64,000 nucleotides of DNA from Heterocephalus glaber. Lineage: Eukaryota; Chordata; Mammalia; Rodentia; Bathyergidae. A program made the translations under genes and the position numbers. The notes below the pieces were generated by a model. It saw nothing but the letters and a program-made list of their open reading frames with translations. It ran no database searches and was not told the DNA's origin. This document shows positions 50,949-61,544 of this stretch, in pieces. How positions within the stretch are numbered: position 1 is the stretch's first letter; every line of letters begins with the position of its first letter. The stretch spans positions 12,490,870 through 12,554,869 of the forward strand of contig NW_004624795.1 in the NCBI RefSeq assembly GCF_000247695.1, read 5' to 3'.

Positions 50949-51528
50949 TATATCTGCCTTATTTTGGGGAAGTATGCTTATTAGCCATTTGTGAGTTGCC
51001 TGTTCATGTGTTTTACCCATTTCCCTTTTCAGAAATCTATAAAAATTTTTACGGTAATTTTTACCAGTTAGTTTGCTCTCAGTACCTTAGGCACACTGAG
51101 CAATAGGAACTTTCCTGTCACAGTGATCCATCAGCAACTATTGAGCTGAGTGGAACTTTGCTCCTATACCATATATCCTCTGACTCCTCATCACATAAGG
51201 AACTTGATTCCTCTTTCTCCATCACTGTTAGGCTGCCTGGCAACCCTGCCTTACTGGACCACAGCCCATCTTCATCAGTAGTGGGATTGAGTACCAGCTA
51301 ACAGTGCTTGTGAAATTTGTCTTAAAGTAAAAACAAGTAAGTACTGAGCAAGGTCCTAAGGTGCTCTAGTAAAACAGTGTAGGAACTTCAGCAGGTCATA
51401 GCATTACTTGCTGACGTTTGTGCTTTGTGTAGTTAAGCGTTAAGTAAGTAACCTCTCGGTGTGCAAGAGGAAAAGGATTAAGAAATTTTAGAGGCAGAAG
51501 ATAAACAGGAAAGATCAGCGGTTTGTTG

Positions 51529-51711
51529 TTTTTTTTTCCAGAACTAGGGATTGAACTCAGGGTCTTCTCACTGAGCTGCATCCTCGGCCTTTTTGCTTTT
51601 TTTAAAAAAGTTCGTATTTTGGTACAAGGTCTCACTAAATTCCCAAGGCTGGCTTGAACTTGTAGTCCTTCCAGAGTGCAGGGATTACAGGCATGTGCAC
51701 CACACCTAGCT
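51529..51711 (-). repeat. B1-dID composite SINE
   Basis: Read on the - strand, a B1-like left part (complement of the gggattacaggcatgtgc block at 51679-51699) is followed by an ID-like right part (complement of gggattgaactcagggtct at 51547-51566) and an A tail. B1 followed by an ID-derived 3' end is the arrangement described as B1-dID in several non-murine rodents. Confidence 0.8.
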
Positions 51712-51884
51712 AAAATGAGCAACCTCTTGAAGGTGCAGGTGTAAATTGAGAAACCAGTATCCCAGCAGATGAACAGAATCAGTGTTTAACCTTATGACTT
51801 CCATCCAGAGTGTGTGCTATGGGTTTTATGGAAATGGCAGTGTTTTTAAGCTAGAAATTAGCTAGAGATCAGGCTTTCAACGCT

Positions 51885-51965
51885 TCCCGAGCCTTCTGAT
51901 GCTTGGTTTTCTCATCTGTGAGATGGAGCGAAGACTGAGTGGCCTGTTTCGTGAGAGGGAGAATC
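51885..51965 (+). repeat. MIR SINE, short
   Basis: ttggttttctcatctgtgag followed by atggagcg is a MIR 3' piece. Confidence 0.5.
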
Positions 51966-52199
51966 CCATGGTGTGATATGAAGAGTCCGTGGCCCGAAGG
52001 AATTTGTATAAAGGGCCAGTCCATCATGAAGGATGATGATTATTGCTGTCGTTGTTGGCACATCTGTCAGCCATTGCCTGGCTCCTTAACTGTCATGCTT
52101 TCTGCACAGGCTTCTGTCTGAGCCCCAGCCCATGTGTGTATCTTCAGCCTGCGTCCTTGCTGCCCTTCCAGAACCTAATTTCATCCTTGTAGGTTTTTC

Positions 52200-52391
52200 C
52201 AAAGCAGGATTTGCACAAGTGGTGTGTTTTCTTAAATATTTATTTTGCAGGCCATTTACTCAGCACGGCTATTTTTACAGTGAGTAAGGAGCAAGGCTAA
52301 AAATAACTTAGCTCGTAACCGGATCAGTTCTCCATTTGACATTTACGTGGAATTCATTTGCATCTCATTTGTTCGCCTTTCTGTTTAACAG
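52200..52391 (+). promoter_or_regulatory. Repeat-free AT-rich sequence upstream of exon B
   Basis: It carries the reverse octamer ATTTGCAT at 52356-52363, about 30 bases before the acceptor, and a likely branch site near 52367. Upstream introns of regulated exons are often conserved; this is a candidate splicing-control region. Confidence 0.3.
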
Positions 52392-52506
52392 GTAGAATGT
52401 AAGAAAGCTCAGCCGAAGGAAGTCATGTTCCCACCTGGGACAAGAGGCCGGGCCCGGGGGCTGCCTTACACCATGGATGCGTTCATGCTTGGCATGGGGA
52501 TGCTGG
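52392..52506 (+). CDS. MSI2: MSI2 exon B: end of RRM2 and linker (about residues 180-218)
   Basis: This exon continues in phase 0 directly from exon A. It starts [17 protein letters not shown], which is the last RRM2 beta strand and the Musashi-conserved basic segment. It continues [14 protein letters not shown] and MLGMGML, and the final base opens a Gly codon (exit phase 1). The version [15 protein letters not shown] is diagnostic for MSI2; MSI1 differs at several positions here. The acceptor is tgtttaacag after a modest pyrimidine tract, with a possible branch site (ctcat) near 52364-52368. The donor is CTGG|gtgagt. The exon is 115 nt, not a multiple of three. Read-through stays open in the intron until 52637, adding about 40 unrelated residues. 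In the protein this part links the RNA-binding domains to the C-terminal region used for protein contacts such as poly(A)-binding protein, known mainly for the Musashi family. Confidence 0.97.
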
Positions 52507-52529
52507 GTGAGTCTGGACGGGTCCCCGGG

Positions 52530-52680
52530 GAGACTGTGGATACCTATACACCTACCTGGGTCACTTACTGCTTAGGCAGACTTCCCCCCAAGCCTAGGTT
52601 TACCTGTGTAAGCCTCAGTTTCCTTGTCTATAAGTGAAGATGACCATTCCCTTTTCCAGGACAGTTGTGATGACTAGACA
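52530..52680 (+). repeat. MIR SINE just after exon B
   Basis: ctgggtcacttactgcttag, taagcctcagtttccttgtc and gttgtgatgactagacag follow MIR order. It starts only about 25 bases after the exon B donor. Confidence 0.7.
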
Positions 52681-52681
52681 G

Positions 52682-52699
52682 ATATATATATATATATAT
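52682..52699. repeat. Short (AT)n microsatellite
   Basis: About 18 bases of alternating A and T at the end of the MIR following exon B. Confidence 0.9.
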
Positions 52700-52989
52700 C
52701 ATCTCAGCCCCAGCTTGGTTTATAGGATTCTTGAGAATGTTTTTTCCTTTTTCTACCCTTATCCTCAAAAGGAGTCCCTCCTGCCTTAGCCAACTATGTG
52801 TTCTTAAGATCTAAGCACTTCTGGCTGGCTTAACTTGTGTGGGATCCGGCTATATTTTCTAAAACTTGGGAGAGGAGAAAAAGTGGGTGGATTATAATCC
52901 TGTCTATTTAAATGATTAACGTTTTCCTCCTGGGACATCAAAATTTGCATTTAAATGGATGTTTTAAATAGCCTGTTTTACTCTTTATT

Positions 52990-53500
52990 TGCAAAAAAAA
53001 AAAGATGAAAGGCAAAGTGTGTTTGTTCTGACTAAAAATGATCTCTCCTGGCTTTTAGAGAAATTGAGTTGCGTATTATGCCCCTTTCCTTAAAGGTATC
53101 TCTGTCCATCCTGCGTAGATAATTGAAAATCTCACCGTTTAAATGGCATGAAAGATGGAGAAAGTGAGGGAGATGCGTAATGGGGTGGGTCGCAACAATA
53201 ATTAGAAATTTCAAGGCGAGAGAATGGTATTTTAGTGCAAGTTATTGTGTGTCGGGAAAATACTAATTAAATAGGATAAATGGTAGTTAATGGTAAAATT
53301 CCATTCAGGCACATGAGCTGTCTGGTTTTAATGGGTTTTCATTTGGTCTGGCTAAGGGTCCCTCTTGTTTGATAAGCTCTTTATGTGTTTTTCAGATTTG
53401 CTGCTATTTAAATCACTCTTGGTTTAAAATGTAGAAAACTTTTCTTGGTCTCACAAAGAAATGTATCTACTTGTCTGTGAAAATAACAAGGGGCAGGTAA
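52990..53500. promoter_or_regulatory. Repeat-poor AT-rich block downstream of exon B, candidate conserved element
   Basis: It contains gggaaaatactaattaaata and other AT-rich unique sequence between a MIR and an L1 piece. Confidence 0.28.
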
Positions 53501-53534
53501 AGCCATTTTGAGGAACTTTTCAGTGACACGACTG

Positions 53535-53770
53535 AAAATATTAAAAATGGCCAAGATGGTAATTCTTCCACAGTTAACTGTTTAGGTTTAACAGAGTTTC
53601 CAAGAAAATTCTGTTGTAATTCTTTTAAAATTAGCTAGATGCTAAGACTTATCTGGAAGAAGTAGTGTGTGGAATAAATAAGACACAATAAATAAAACAG
53701 AAGACACTGGTTTGACCAAATGCCTGAACATAACTCAGAGCTACCATAATTAAAACAATATGGTACAGTA
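53535..53770 (+). repeat. L1 ORF2-derived fragment
   Basis: aaaaatggccaagatggtaa, ttccaagaaaattctgttg and attaaaacaatatggtac are degraded forms of a stretch of L1 ORF2 DNA. It is not coding. The following 53770-54080 resembles a mammalian medium-reiteration DNA transposon (gatggtttgacttaagaa; gagcagcggcagtaaac), family not assigned. Confidence 0.55.
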
Positions 53771-54599
53771 TATAAGACTGTCCTCAACTTGTGATGGTTT
53801 GACTTAAGAATTTTTTTTTTGCTCTCATGGTAAGAAGGTGACATGGACTCAGTAGAAACTGTGCTTTGAATTTTTAATTTTGACCCTGTCCTGGCTTAAA
53901 GATACATGATCCCACACTCTCAAGGTGCTGAGCAGCGGCAGTAAACATCTATCATGAGGGGAAATGACTGATTCTCTGCAGGTTACTGTGCTGTTGAGCT
54001 ATAACAGTCAGATTAGGTGTCTTAATACATTTGTAACTTAGTGACATTTTAAATTTCTGGTAACCTCATAAATCAAGGAGCAGGTGTATAGGACTATGCA
54101 CTTGTAGATAGAAAAAGTTACAGCCTAAAAGAAATGCATTTCTGCATAATTATTTAAAAATATTTAAATTCAGTGAGAATTATTTCTTGGTTGCTATACG
54201 ATAATTGCTTAGCTCTTGCTTTATATTTTTCATTTGATCATTACCTCATGTTCTATATCAAAAAGAACTACAAATGGACTTGTAATTTTAAACGTTGAAG
54301 TCAAACTACAGAGAGTGGTGCCTTCGCCGCCTGCCTGTCTTTCAGAGTCTTGATAGTGTAAAGGCCGTGGGTCATAGATAGGGGTCTTTCTGGGACCCAG
54401 ACCTTCAGGCAAGGCCACCTTCGTGAGTCTGACTTGATCAGCACTGGCTCTTTGTCTGGGAGAAGCAGAGGGATGGAGTGAAGCCAGGAGCAAAGGCACA
54501 GCCGTGTTCAGTGTCCCAGACCCCGAGCCACCTCTCTATAGACACCCAGGCTGGGTCCCCAAGGCTTTCATCCTGGGATCCAAGGCACAGGAGGCACTC

Positions 54600-54770
54600 A
54601 CCAGCAAGCAGTCTTGGGCACCTACTGCATGCCCAGCCCCAGGCTGGTTAACTAAGTTCAGGGCTGATACTGTGCTTGATTAACAAGGCAGCTGTGTCCT
54701 GCCAGCAGGAAGCCATGGTCTAGTGGGAGAGACACAAGAGCTCATCATGCAGACACCTAGGTCATCCTAA
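54600..54770 (+). repeat. L2 LINE 3' fragment
   Basis: ttgggcacctactgcatgcc followed by catggtctagtgggagagac is the usual L2 3'-end pattern. Confidence 0.65.
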
Positions 54771-54959
54771 TCGAGCCTTGGGTGCTCCCGGAACACATCA
54801 GGAGGAGTGGAAACCAGTCAGGAACTCAGCCTCCTCCCTGCAAAAGTAGCATTTTGGCTGGGATGGAAAGGATAGGGAAGCCATGGGCCTTCCCGCCAGA
54901 GGTGGTGTCAGCCCAGTCCAGAGTAGAGCTCCACCAGGGCAGGCCATGTGGTGAGGCTT

Positions 54960-55105
54960 TGGAAGGGAAGAGGCTTTGGAAACTGGAGATCTGGATTTCT
55001 CCCTTGCAAGATAGGGCAAGTGGCTTGGTCTCCCTGCTTTTCCTATCTATGGCACAACAATCTCATCCCGTGAAGTTATCAGAGGATAAATGAAACCATA
55101 CCTTA
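54960..55105 (+). repeat. MIR SINE
   Basis: agtggcttggtctccctgct, gttatcagaggataaatgaa and neighbouring bases fit MIR. Confidence 0.45.
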
Positions 55106-56219
55106 ACTGGCAAACGTTACATTTCATCAAATCCTATATGCCATGACAAGTGAGAAATACCTTTATGTACCATTCAGAAAGAAAAATATGCCATAATTAA
55201 TCTGCACAATGCTTTTTTTAATCACATTGACTGCAAGATAGGTCCCACTTACCTAAATGTTAAATGTGAAAAATTAATGTGTCTTTGAATCAGCAAGATG
55301 CAGTAGTATGCATTCAAACTGGGAACTGGGGAGAAGTTATTACCCTGGAAAGTGATAACACCTTACCCCTTACAGTCGCTGACCACCCATGGGCAAGAAC
55401 CTAGTGAGACCCACAGAGATAACTTGTGTGTGGCAACTACATCCACTTCCTGCACCCCCGCCCAAAGATTTGGAGTCATCCTTGAGTCACCATCTTCTCA
55501 CAAAGATCCTTGTGCTGACTCCAGCCTCACCAGCCCCATGCCTCCTGAATTCTCCAGCCACTGTGGCAAAGCTGTCCCAATGTCTGCTGAGCTGGAGCTT
55601 TTAAGAGGTCCCAAAATGTGTCCCCGACCAAGAAACGTCTCATCTCAGCTCATCCTGAGGTTGGGGAGAAGGGATGAAGTAGGCAACAGCATCCAAGGAC
55701 TGTTCAGCCCGGCTGGTGTCTCCCACTGAACCTTCTCCATTGCACTCCCACACACACCCTGGGCCTCCCTCGTGTCACCCATTGGTGCATCTTGGGACCA
55801 GGGCCTCAGGTTCTCTAGGCTAGGACACTGCCATCACTGTGCTAGGACTAAAGCCCTTGACTCCATATCACAGACCCACTTTTTTTTTCTCTTCCCTCTG
55901 AAGTGATAGTGTGAAGTTGGGCAGGGGCTACCGCTTGGGTAGGATGCCTGATGTGTCTCCATTGGTCACGTGGATCACCACCTCCATGAGGAACTATGTT
56001 CTGCATGCCAGTCCTGGAACCGATGCCACCACAACCCATAGTTTGGCTGATGAACCTGACTCCTGCAGAGCAACATTTTTTTTTTAATAATTTATGAATG
56101 AATGGAATGGAATGATGTTGCAGTGACTTCAGCTTTTACTTTTGAAAAAGCAAAAAAACATGTAGCACTTGTAGGGGTTTTTCAGGAGTGAAACTCTGAA
56201 CTATTAAAACATTAAAATG

Positions 56220-56365
56220 CATCCATTCAACAGATACTTAATGAGTACCTCCTAACCACCAGGTACCCAAGTTCTAGACCCTGAGGGTGCACCAGAGAAC
56301 AAAGCCTCTGCTCCCAGGTTGCTGACACTCTAGTGAGGAGTCTGAGACAGCCAATCCCACAGCCT
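56220..56365 (+). repeat. L2 LINE 3' fragment
   Basis: atccattcaacagatactta, gagtacctcctaaccacca, accagagaacaaagcctctg and tgctgacactctagtgagg are in L2 order. Confidence 0.75.
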
Positions 56366-57029
56366 GCAATTGACTTGTGTGCAGTGGAACTAATTTTTTA
56401 AATATCCTTCAATTTTTTAAGTATTCTTCTCCATACATGCGAAGGGCAGGCTGATGAGTGTATAGTGGCAGAGTTATTCTTTTCTGATCTCCCTTGACAT
56501 GAATGCAGACATCCTTTGGGAAAACCTATGCCTGTTTGGATGTTAACTGTATCAACCCTTGATAGAATCATAGAAAATTCAGCCCAATGGAAATTCCTTA
56601 GAAAGTGATATAGGAGAGAGGAGGAGGGTGGTTATCCCTAAGCCCTGTCTCCTGTCTCGGACCAGATAAAATCACAACCAACTGTACCCCTTAGAGAAGC
56701 TGTTTCTGTGCCCTGAGACTGCTGAGCTGTAGCGAGAGCACCCAGTTGTCCAGCCCACTGTGGCAGAACCTTCTAGTTTCTCTTAATGAAAATGGACTTA
56801 ATAAAAGCAAACACGTGATTGTTGATCTATTTGATTCCTCTTGGCCTTCTCTGCCCTCGGCCACATAATCCCACTGCCTCTAACTCTCTTGGCCTTCTTG
56901 GGCTCATGCCATTTATTTAACATGTTGGTAGAGAAAGAGCACACTCCAGAGGCCTTGCAGAAAAGTTCTATCCTGGCAAGCCTGGAAATGGAGAGACTGT
57001 TGATCAGCTCACCACTTTAACCAAAAGCA

Positions 57030-57103
57030 TTGGTTTTTTGTTTGTTTGATTTTTGCATTGTTACTGATTAAACCCAGGGTCTCATACATGCTTTACCACT
57101 TTT
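57030..57103 (-). repeat. Degenerate ID-like fragment
   Basis: The + strand shows a T-rich tail, then tactgattaaacccagggtc and catgctttaccact, the decayed reverse complement of an ID element. It is clearly more diverged than the others. Confidence 0.6.
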
Positions 57104-57194
57104 TCACTTGTACCAAGAATCTCCCATGAAATCTGGACCCAGTGTTTCCCAGAATTATGCCCCTGTGAATTAAAAACAAAAACTAAATAAACCC

Positions 57195-57380
57195 ACAGCT
57201 GGTCATGATGGCATCCACCTATAATCCCAGCACTCTGTGAGGCCAAGGCAAGAGGATGGGAAATTCAAGCCCAACCTGGTCAACTTAGTGACTTAATGAA
57301 ATCCTGTCTTAAAATTAAAAGGGCTGAGTTTGTAGCTCAGTGTGAAATCTCAGGTTCAATTCTGTGTATACAAAAAATAC
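57195..57380 (+). repeat. B1-dID composite SINE, diverged
   Basis: It starts agctggtcatgatggcatcc with a B1-like part (ataatcccagcactctgtg), followed at about 57322 by an ID-like part (gggctgagtttgtagctcag, ctcaggttcaattc) and an A-rich tail running into a CA run. It has the same order of parts as the copy at 51529-51711, on the opposite strand. Confidence 0.8.
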
Positions 57381-58209
57381 ACACACAATATGTGTATGTA
57401 CACCCTCTTCAAGAAGGCTGGGGAGCCATAATGGGGAGCCATAATCTGCTAGCATTTGCTGACAGATCAGGAGATCAGATGCAACTTACAGCCACACGTC
57501 TAGACTTACTGGGATTTGTCTGTCCCCAAAATATCTGTTTGGGTCGTTCCCAGGGAGGCCTCCATTTGTTTTGCTGTTTCCTGGTGGACAGAAGGTGAGA
57601 ATTCACTTCTTCATTTTCCTTGGGAGCAGTGCAGTCTGTTAGTACTTTCTGAGGTGGTAGGAAGGTCCTGAATCTGTGCTGGCCAGTATGGTAGCCACGA
57701 GTTGCATGGGCACACTAGCTGCTGAGCACTTGAGATATGGGCATGTGCCACTAAGGATCTGAAGTTTTCCTTTTATATAATTGTAACTTACATTGGACAG
57801 CACAGGCTGGAAGGAGCCCCTGCGAATCAGGATGGTTCTGGGCCTGAGCATCTTGTAGACTTTGGCTAGCATGTCCTTGCCTAGGAAGGGCTCTTGGCAC
57901 TTGGTGTTTCTTCTGCTCGAAGACCTCATGGAGCTGACGTGATACCCAGGCAGTGCTCTGCATGTCATGCAGCAGATGTGTCGCACTCCGGTGGTTCTTT
58001 GGATAAACAACCCTATCTGTTGTCTCTTTCAAGTTAGGGGCCTGGTGAGCGCAGTTTCCCGTGACTCTGAGTAGCTGAGTAACAGAGCCCGGGACAGGAT
58101 GAGTCATGAACCCATCTAGAATGCAAACATCTCCAGGTCTGGAGGAGAGCTCTAGAGTCTAGAGCCACAGTTCTGGCCCCAGAGGAACTCACTGGCACAT
58201 CCAAGTTCT

Positions 58210-59140
58210 GTTATTGATGGCTGACTTTTGCTGCCACAATGAAAAGCCAGTCTGCAAGAAAGGTGGTCATCCCGACAGAAGGCTTGATTTTTTTACTTTA
58301 GTGACAAGAGATAATTACTGTGGGATTGATCAGGCGTCCAGAGCACTGGAGCAAATAAATTGTGCAGTGGCCAGTGTGGGAAGGGCCTGGCTGCTAATGG
58401 AAGTGGTGACTAGGTCATCCCGCCGTAATGTGGCTTGATGGAGCATCCGCATGGGCCTGCTGTAATGTGTTATTGATATGCAGCCAGCCAATTTCCCACG
58501 TGTGGCTGGGGCTATGAGCCGTTGGAGCAGAGCTGGGCTGCACAGCAGTAAATGAAGAGGAAAATTGAAGTAATGTTGTAGTATAAATTTATAATTTCAT
58601 CTGCCTGACCTAGAAGGTGTTCAGAGATGAGATCCCCCACTCTGACACATGCCAAGTTTTCATCTTTCTCTTTCAGGAGACGATGATATTGACCTTTCCA
58701 AAAAGTGGGGTGGGGCCCAAAGTTGGGTGAACTTAGCCACACTTTTCTTCTTTCTTGTCGGAGACTTTCAGATACGCCAGGAAGAAAGCATCTATGTAAT
58801 CAGATCTTAAGAGGGGCCTGAGTACAGCTGGCCTATTTGCTGTCCCTCCTCCACACCATGGGAAAGTGACACATGGTCGTATGCTTTTGCTGTCAGATTA
58901 ACACTAAAATATTTAAGACCCCCAGCTCTGAAATTAGAAGCAAAGGAGCCATTTTTCATTAGGAAAGCCTCTAGGCAGCAGTGATTTGGCTGTTTGCTTA
59001 TAATCCGTTTATCAATATTGTTGAAATAATGGTATAAGAAATCTAGTGCTGAAAGCTATGATTTGATAGCAGGTGATTAATTTGGAGGAGATTTGAGCTG
59101 CCCAGCCATGAATTAAATATATTCCAAAGAAGGAACCAGT
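58210..59140. promoter_or_regulatory. Repeat-poor block, candidate conserved element
   Basis: Two AT-rich parts (58230-58620 and 58890-59130) have no recognised repeat and several TAAT cores, such as aggtgattaatttggagg. Enhancer role is inferred. Confidence 0.28.
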
Positions 59141-59542
59141 ATGCCTGTGTCCATTTAAGGCATCTGAGGTCTCCATCTTTCCCCATCAGGTCCCTGAACT
59201 GGGCATCCCTGGGCTTTTGCCCCTTGGAGAGCAGTCGGTGCAAAGCTGCTGGATGATTGTCTCACCTGGCAGCTTCTGCCAAGGAGATACCAAGTGAGGG
59301 AAATAATAAGCATATGGGGCAGAGCAGTGGCAGGGTCCTCTTGAAGGACAGAGGGCCCAGTTCACCAGTGAGTTCAGTGTGACCGCAAATTGGGGCAGGC
59401 TTTGGCTGAAGCCAGGGAAGGGAGCCACAGCTGGCCTCCATTGAGCATTTGGACACATCATTACCATGGGAGACAGGCACTGTAAGTCTTTCTACAGGTG
59501 GCAAGATTCATGCTCCAGAAGAAAAGGAAAGACCCCTGTCCT

Positions 59543-59878
59543 AGGTCAGCCTGGTACAATGAAATTCAGTAGACTGAGCAGCTGCCGAACAACACACATG
59601 TATTATAGTGTCGGTGGCTGAGAAGTCCAAGATTAAAGTTCTGGCAGATTCCATATCTGGCGAGGATCTGTGCCTCGTAGACACCTTGGTGTCCTCCCTT
59701 ATTGGGAGGAATGATGTTGTCTCTGGGGCCTCCTTTAAAAGTGCACTAATACCATTCCTGAAGGCTCTGCTCTCATGACCTGCTCACCTCCCAGAGGCTC
59801 CACCTCCTGATACCATCCCATTGGGTGTTAGGATTTCAGTAAATGAATTGTGGGGCACTGCATTCAGATCATAGTTGA
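59543..59878. repeat. Old interspersed repeat (probably L1M 3'-end type)
   Basis: It contains gctgagaagtccaagatta, cactaataccattcctgaag, cacctcctgataccatccca and gggtgttaggatttcagta, so it belongs to the same family as the copy at 35548. Confidence 0.7.
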
Positions 59879-61469
59879 TCCCCAAGGGCATAGTCTTGGG
59901 CCACAGACCCCGCAGGAGCCAAGCCTTCTGGCCTTTAGACCCATGAGTGTCATTTCTGGGTCCATGGCAGGTCCAGCACAGAAACTACACACTAACATCG
60001 CAGAAGAGGGAGGGATAATGGGTCTTGTTTCAGAAGCTCTGAGGCACAAAAGCTCTGAACAGGCAGCAGGAAGACCAGCAAAGTCAGACTCATGACAGTA
60101 GCGTGAAGCAAGGTGGGATTTAGTCAGTGATCCTTTTCCATGAGCTCTCGCTTGCAGGGTCAGAGAGCACCTGATGTGGCATATGAGAATCCCCTGGCGG
60201 GGTTGGTGAAGAGATCTCAGAGCTGGGGTTATGTACCAGTGCAGAGAACCTGGGCACCATCCTAAATCCACCCATCAAAGTAACTTTCTATCAGCCTTCT
60301 GGTGACAAGCAACAGAAGTGACTGTGGTAACTGTAGGCAGCAAAGGAGATGACTGGAAGGAGCATGGACAGTGTGGAAAATGACAGGAAGGCTGGAGAAC
60401 AGGACACAGAGGAGGCAGGGAGTGGGGGAGCTGGGTGGTCAGAGCCCCACACCCAGCCAAGGCAACAGCCCTGGTCAGGAATGACCTGGTCAGGGGGCCA
60501 CTGTTGCCATGTCTTGACACTAAGTTCTGCTGTTGACACTAAAGTAAATTCTGAGCCAACCAGGAGTCATACAGGAAGGGAGTTCAGGTTTCTGCCAACC
60601 CCAAATCACCACAGACATCCACCTCAGAGGTCAAAGCAAGTCTAGGTGGTATTGCAGAAGCGTGAATGTGGCCATACCCCAAGTGGAAGGAGGCAAAATG
60701 AGCCTTGGGTGCAGGGACAGGAGGTAACCATGAATCTGGCCAGTGAAATCCTAGCCCGAGAAGGCTACACAGGCCTACATTGTAGCCAGAAGCAAAAGGC
60801 AGGGACATGAAAAATGGCTAGAGCTGAAAGGGGCTGGCAAGGGCTTGGAGAGGATCCCATCCGCACCAGGATGCACCAGCAGGGTTTTTGCTGGACCCTT
60901 CAGTGTCTCTAAGACACACAGCCATGGAGTGGGCATGCCAGATGTGGGCGCCTGGGCCGTGCCTCCCCCCAGGCCATTGCTCATAGGCCTGGCATTTCCC
61001 AGGGCACAGGGTAAGCCCTGAATGTGACCACTAAACTGCAGCCCAAAGTACCCAACCCCTGTCTGATGCTGGCCCTGTTGCCCACTGCCTTGGGAGGAGG
61101 CATTACAAGGACTTTAATCTCCTACTGTCAACAGCTTTAAGGAAAAGTACATTCAGGGTAAGCTCTCCAAATGTCAGAGCCAGGCACAGGCCCTGTGTTT
61201 GGTGCTAATGCGTGGCATTTACTCTGCAGGTTCAAGAAAGTGCATGGGCTTTGGGAGGTCTGGCTGCCTAAATATGGGTTAATTACCAGCAGACTATCGG
61301 CAGCCCCCCAGCCACAGAAGAGGCGACCCAGGCCCTGGGTAAAGACCTTCCCTGGAGACAAAGCCCTCAGTGAAAGTAACTAGGACCATTCGCCTCTGCC
61401 ACCCTCCCTGAGATTGCACCCCAGATCTGAGGCAGCTGTCTAACGGCTTGCTTTCTTTCTGTTTTCAAG

Positions 61470-61544
61470 GCTACCCCAACTTTGTGGCAACCTATGGCCG
61501 AGGCTACCCTGGATTTGCTCCTAGCTATGGCTATCAGTTCCCAG
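61470..61544 (+). CDS. MSI2: MSI2 exon C: start of C-terminal YG/P-rich region (about residues 218-243)
   Basis: Two bases complete the Gly codon begun in exon B, followed by [15 protein letters not shown] and APSYGYQFP, and one base opens the next Gly codon. This aromatic and Gly-rich stretch begins the low-complexity C-terminal part of Musashi-2. The acceptor is ctttctttctgttttcaag and the donor is CCAG|gtgagt, both good. The exon is 75 nt with phase 1 at both ends, so skipping it would remove 25 residues and keep the frame. The next expected exon (Ala-rich, starting FPAAAYG in human MSI2) is not in the remaining 2.4 kb. Read-through remains open to a stop ending at 61636 and would add about 30 residues ([14 protein letters not shown] and onward). 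Confidence 0.97.

Larger units (their letters stand above)
50320..51050. repeat. Ancient L1-type fragment, interrupted by B1 and (AT)n
   Basis: Text such as aggatgaattcctattagga and ttagccatttgtgagttgc followed by ctgttcatgtgttttaccca is typical of old L1 sequence. The B1 at 50674-50810 and the AT tract at 50911-50946 interrupt it. Confidence 0.6.
36967..52391 (+). other. MSI2: MSI2 intron between exons A and B
   Basis: This 15.4-kb intron starts gtaagt and ends cag. It contains two hAT-type MITEs, an ID element nested in the first, many MIR fragments, an L1M fragment carrying a B1, two long (AT)n tracts, and a B1-dID. The GC-rich parts (42400-46900, 46900-49500) hold no recognised gene; their open frames overlap on both strands and resemble nothing known. 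The last 200 bases before exon B are repeat-free and AT-rich. Confidence 0.9.
52507..61469 (+). other. MSI2: MSI2 intron between exons B and C
   Basis: This 9.0-kb intron starts gtgagt and ends aag. It holds a MIR just after exon B, a repeat-poor AT-rich block (52990-53500), an L1 ORF2-like piece, L2 fragments, a degenerate ID, a B1-dID, and a further old repeat near 59550-59878. 55110-56200 and 60280-61469 contain nothing I can name beyond short low-complexity runs. Confidence 0.9.

Noticed and set aside
57405..57445. Minisatellite
   Set aside because: ggggagccataat occurs only twice in tandem, so it is a simple short duplication.
61230..61338. Cryptic exon with ctctgcag acceptor and CTGG|gtaaag donor
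   Set aside because: The sites look acceptable, but joined to exon B the frame meets TAA within 20 codons and no conserved protein is encoded. A poison exon is possible but unsupported.
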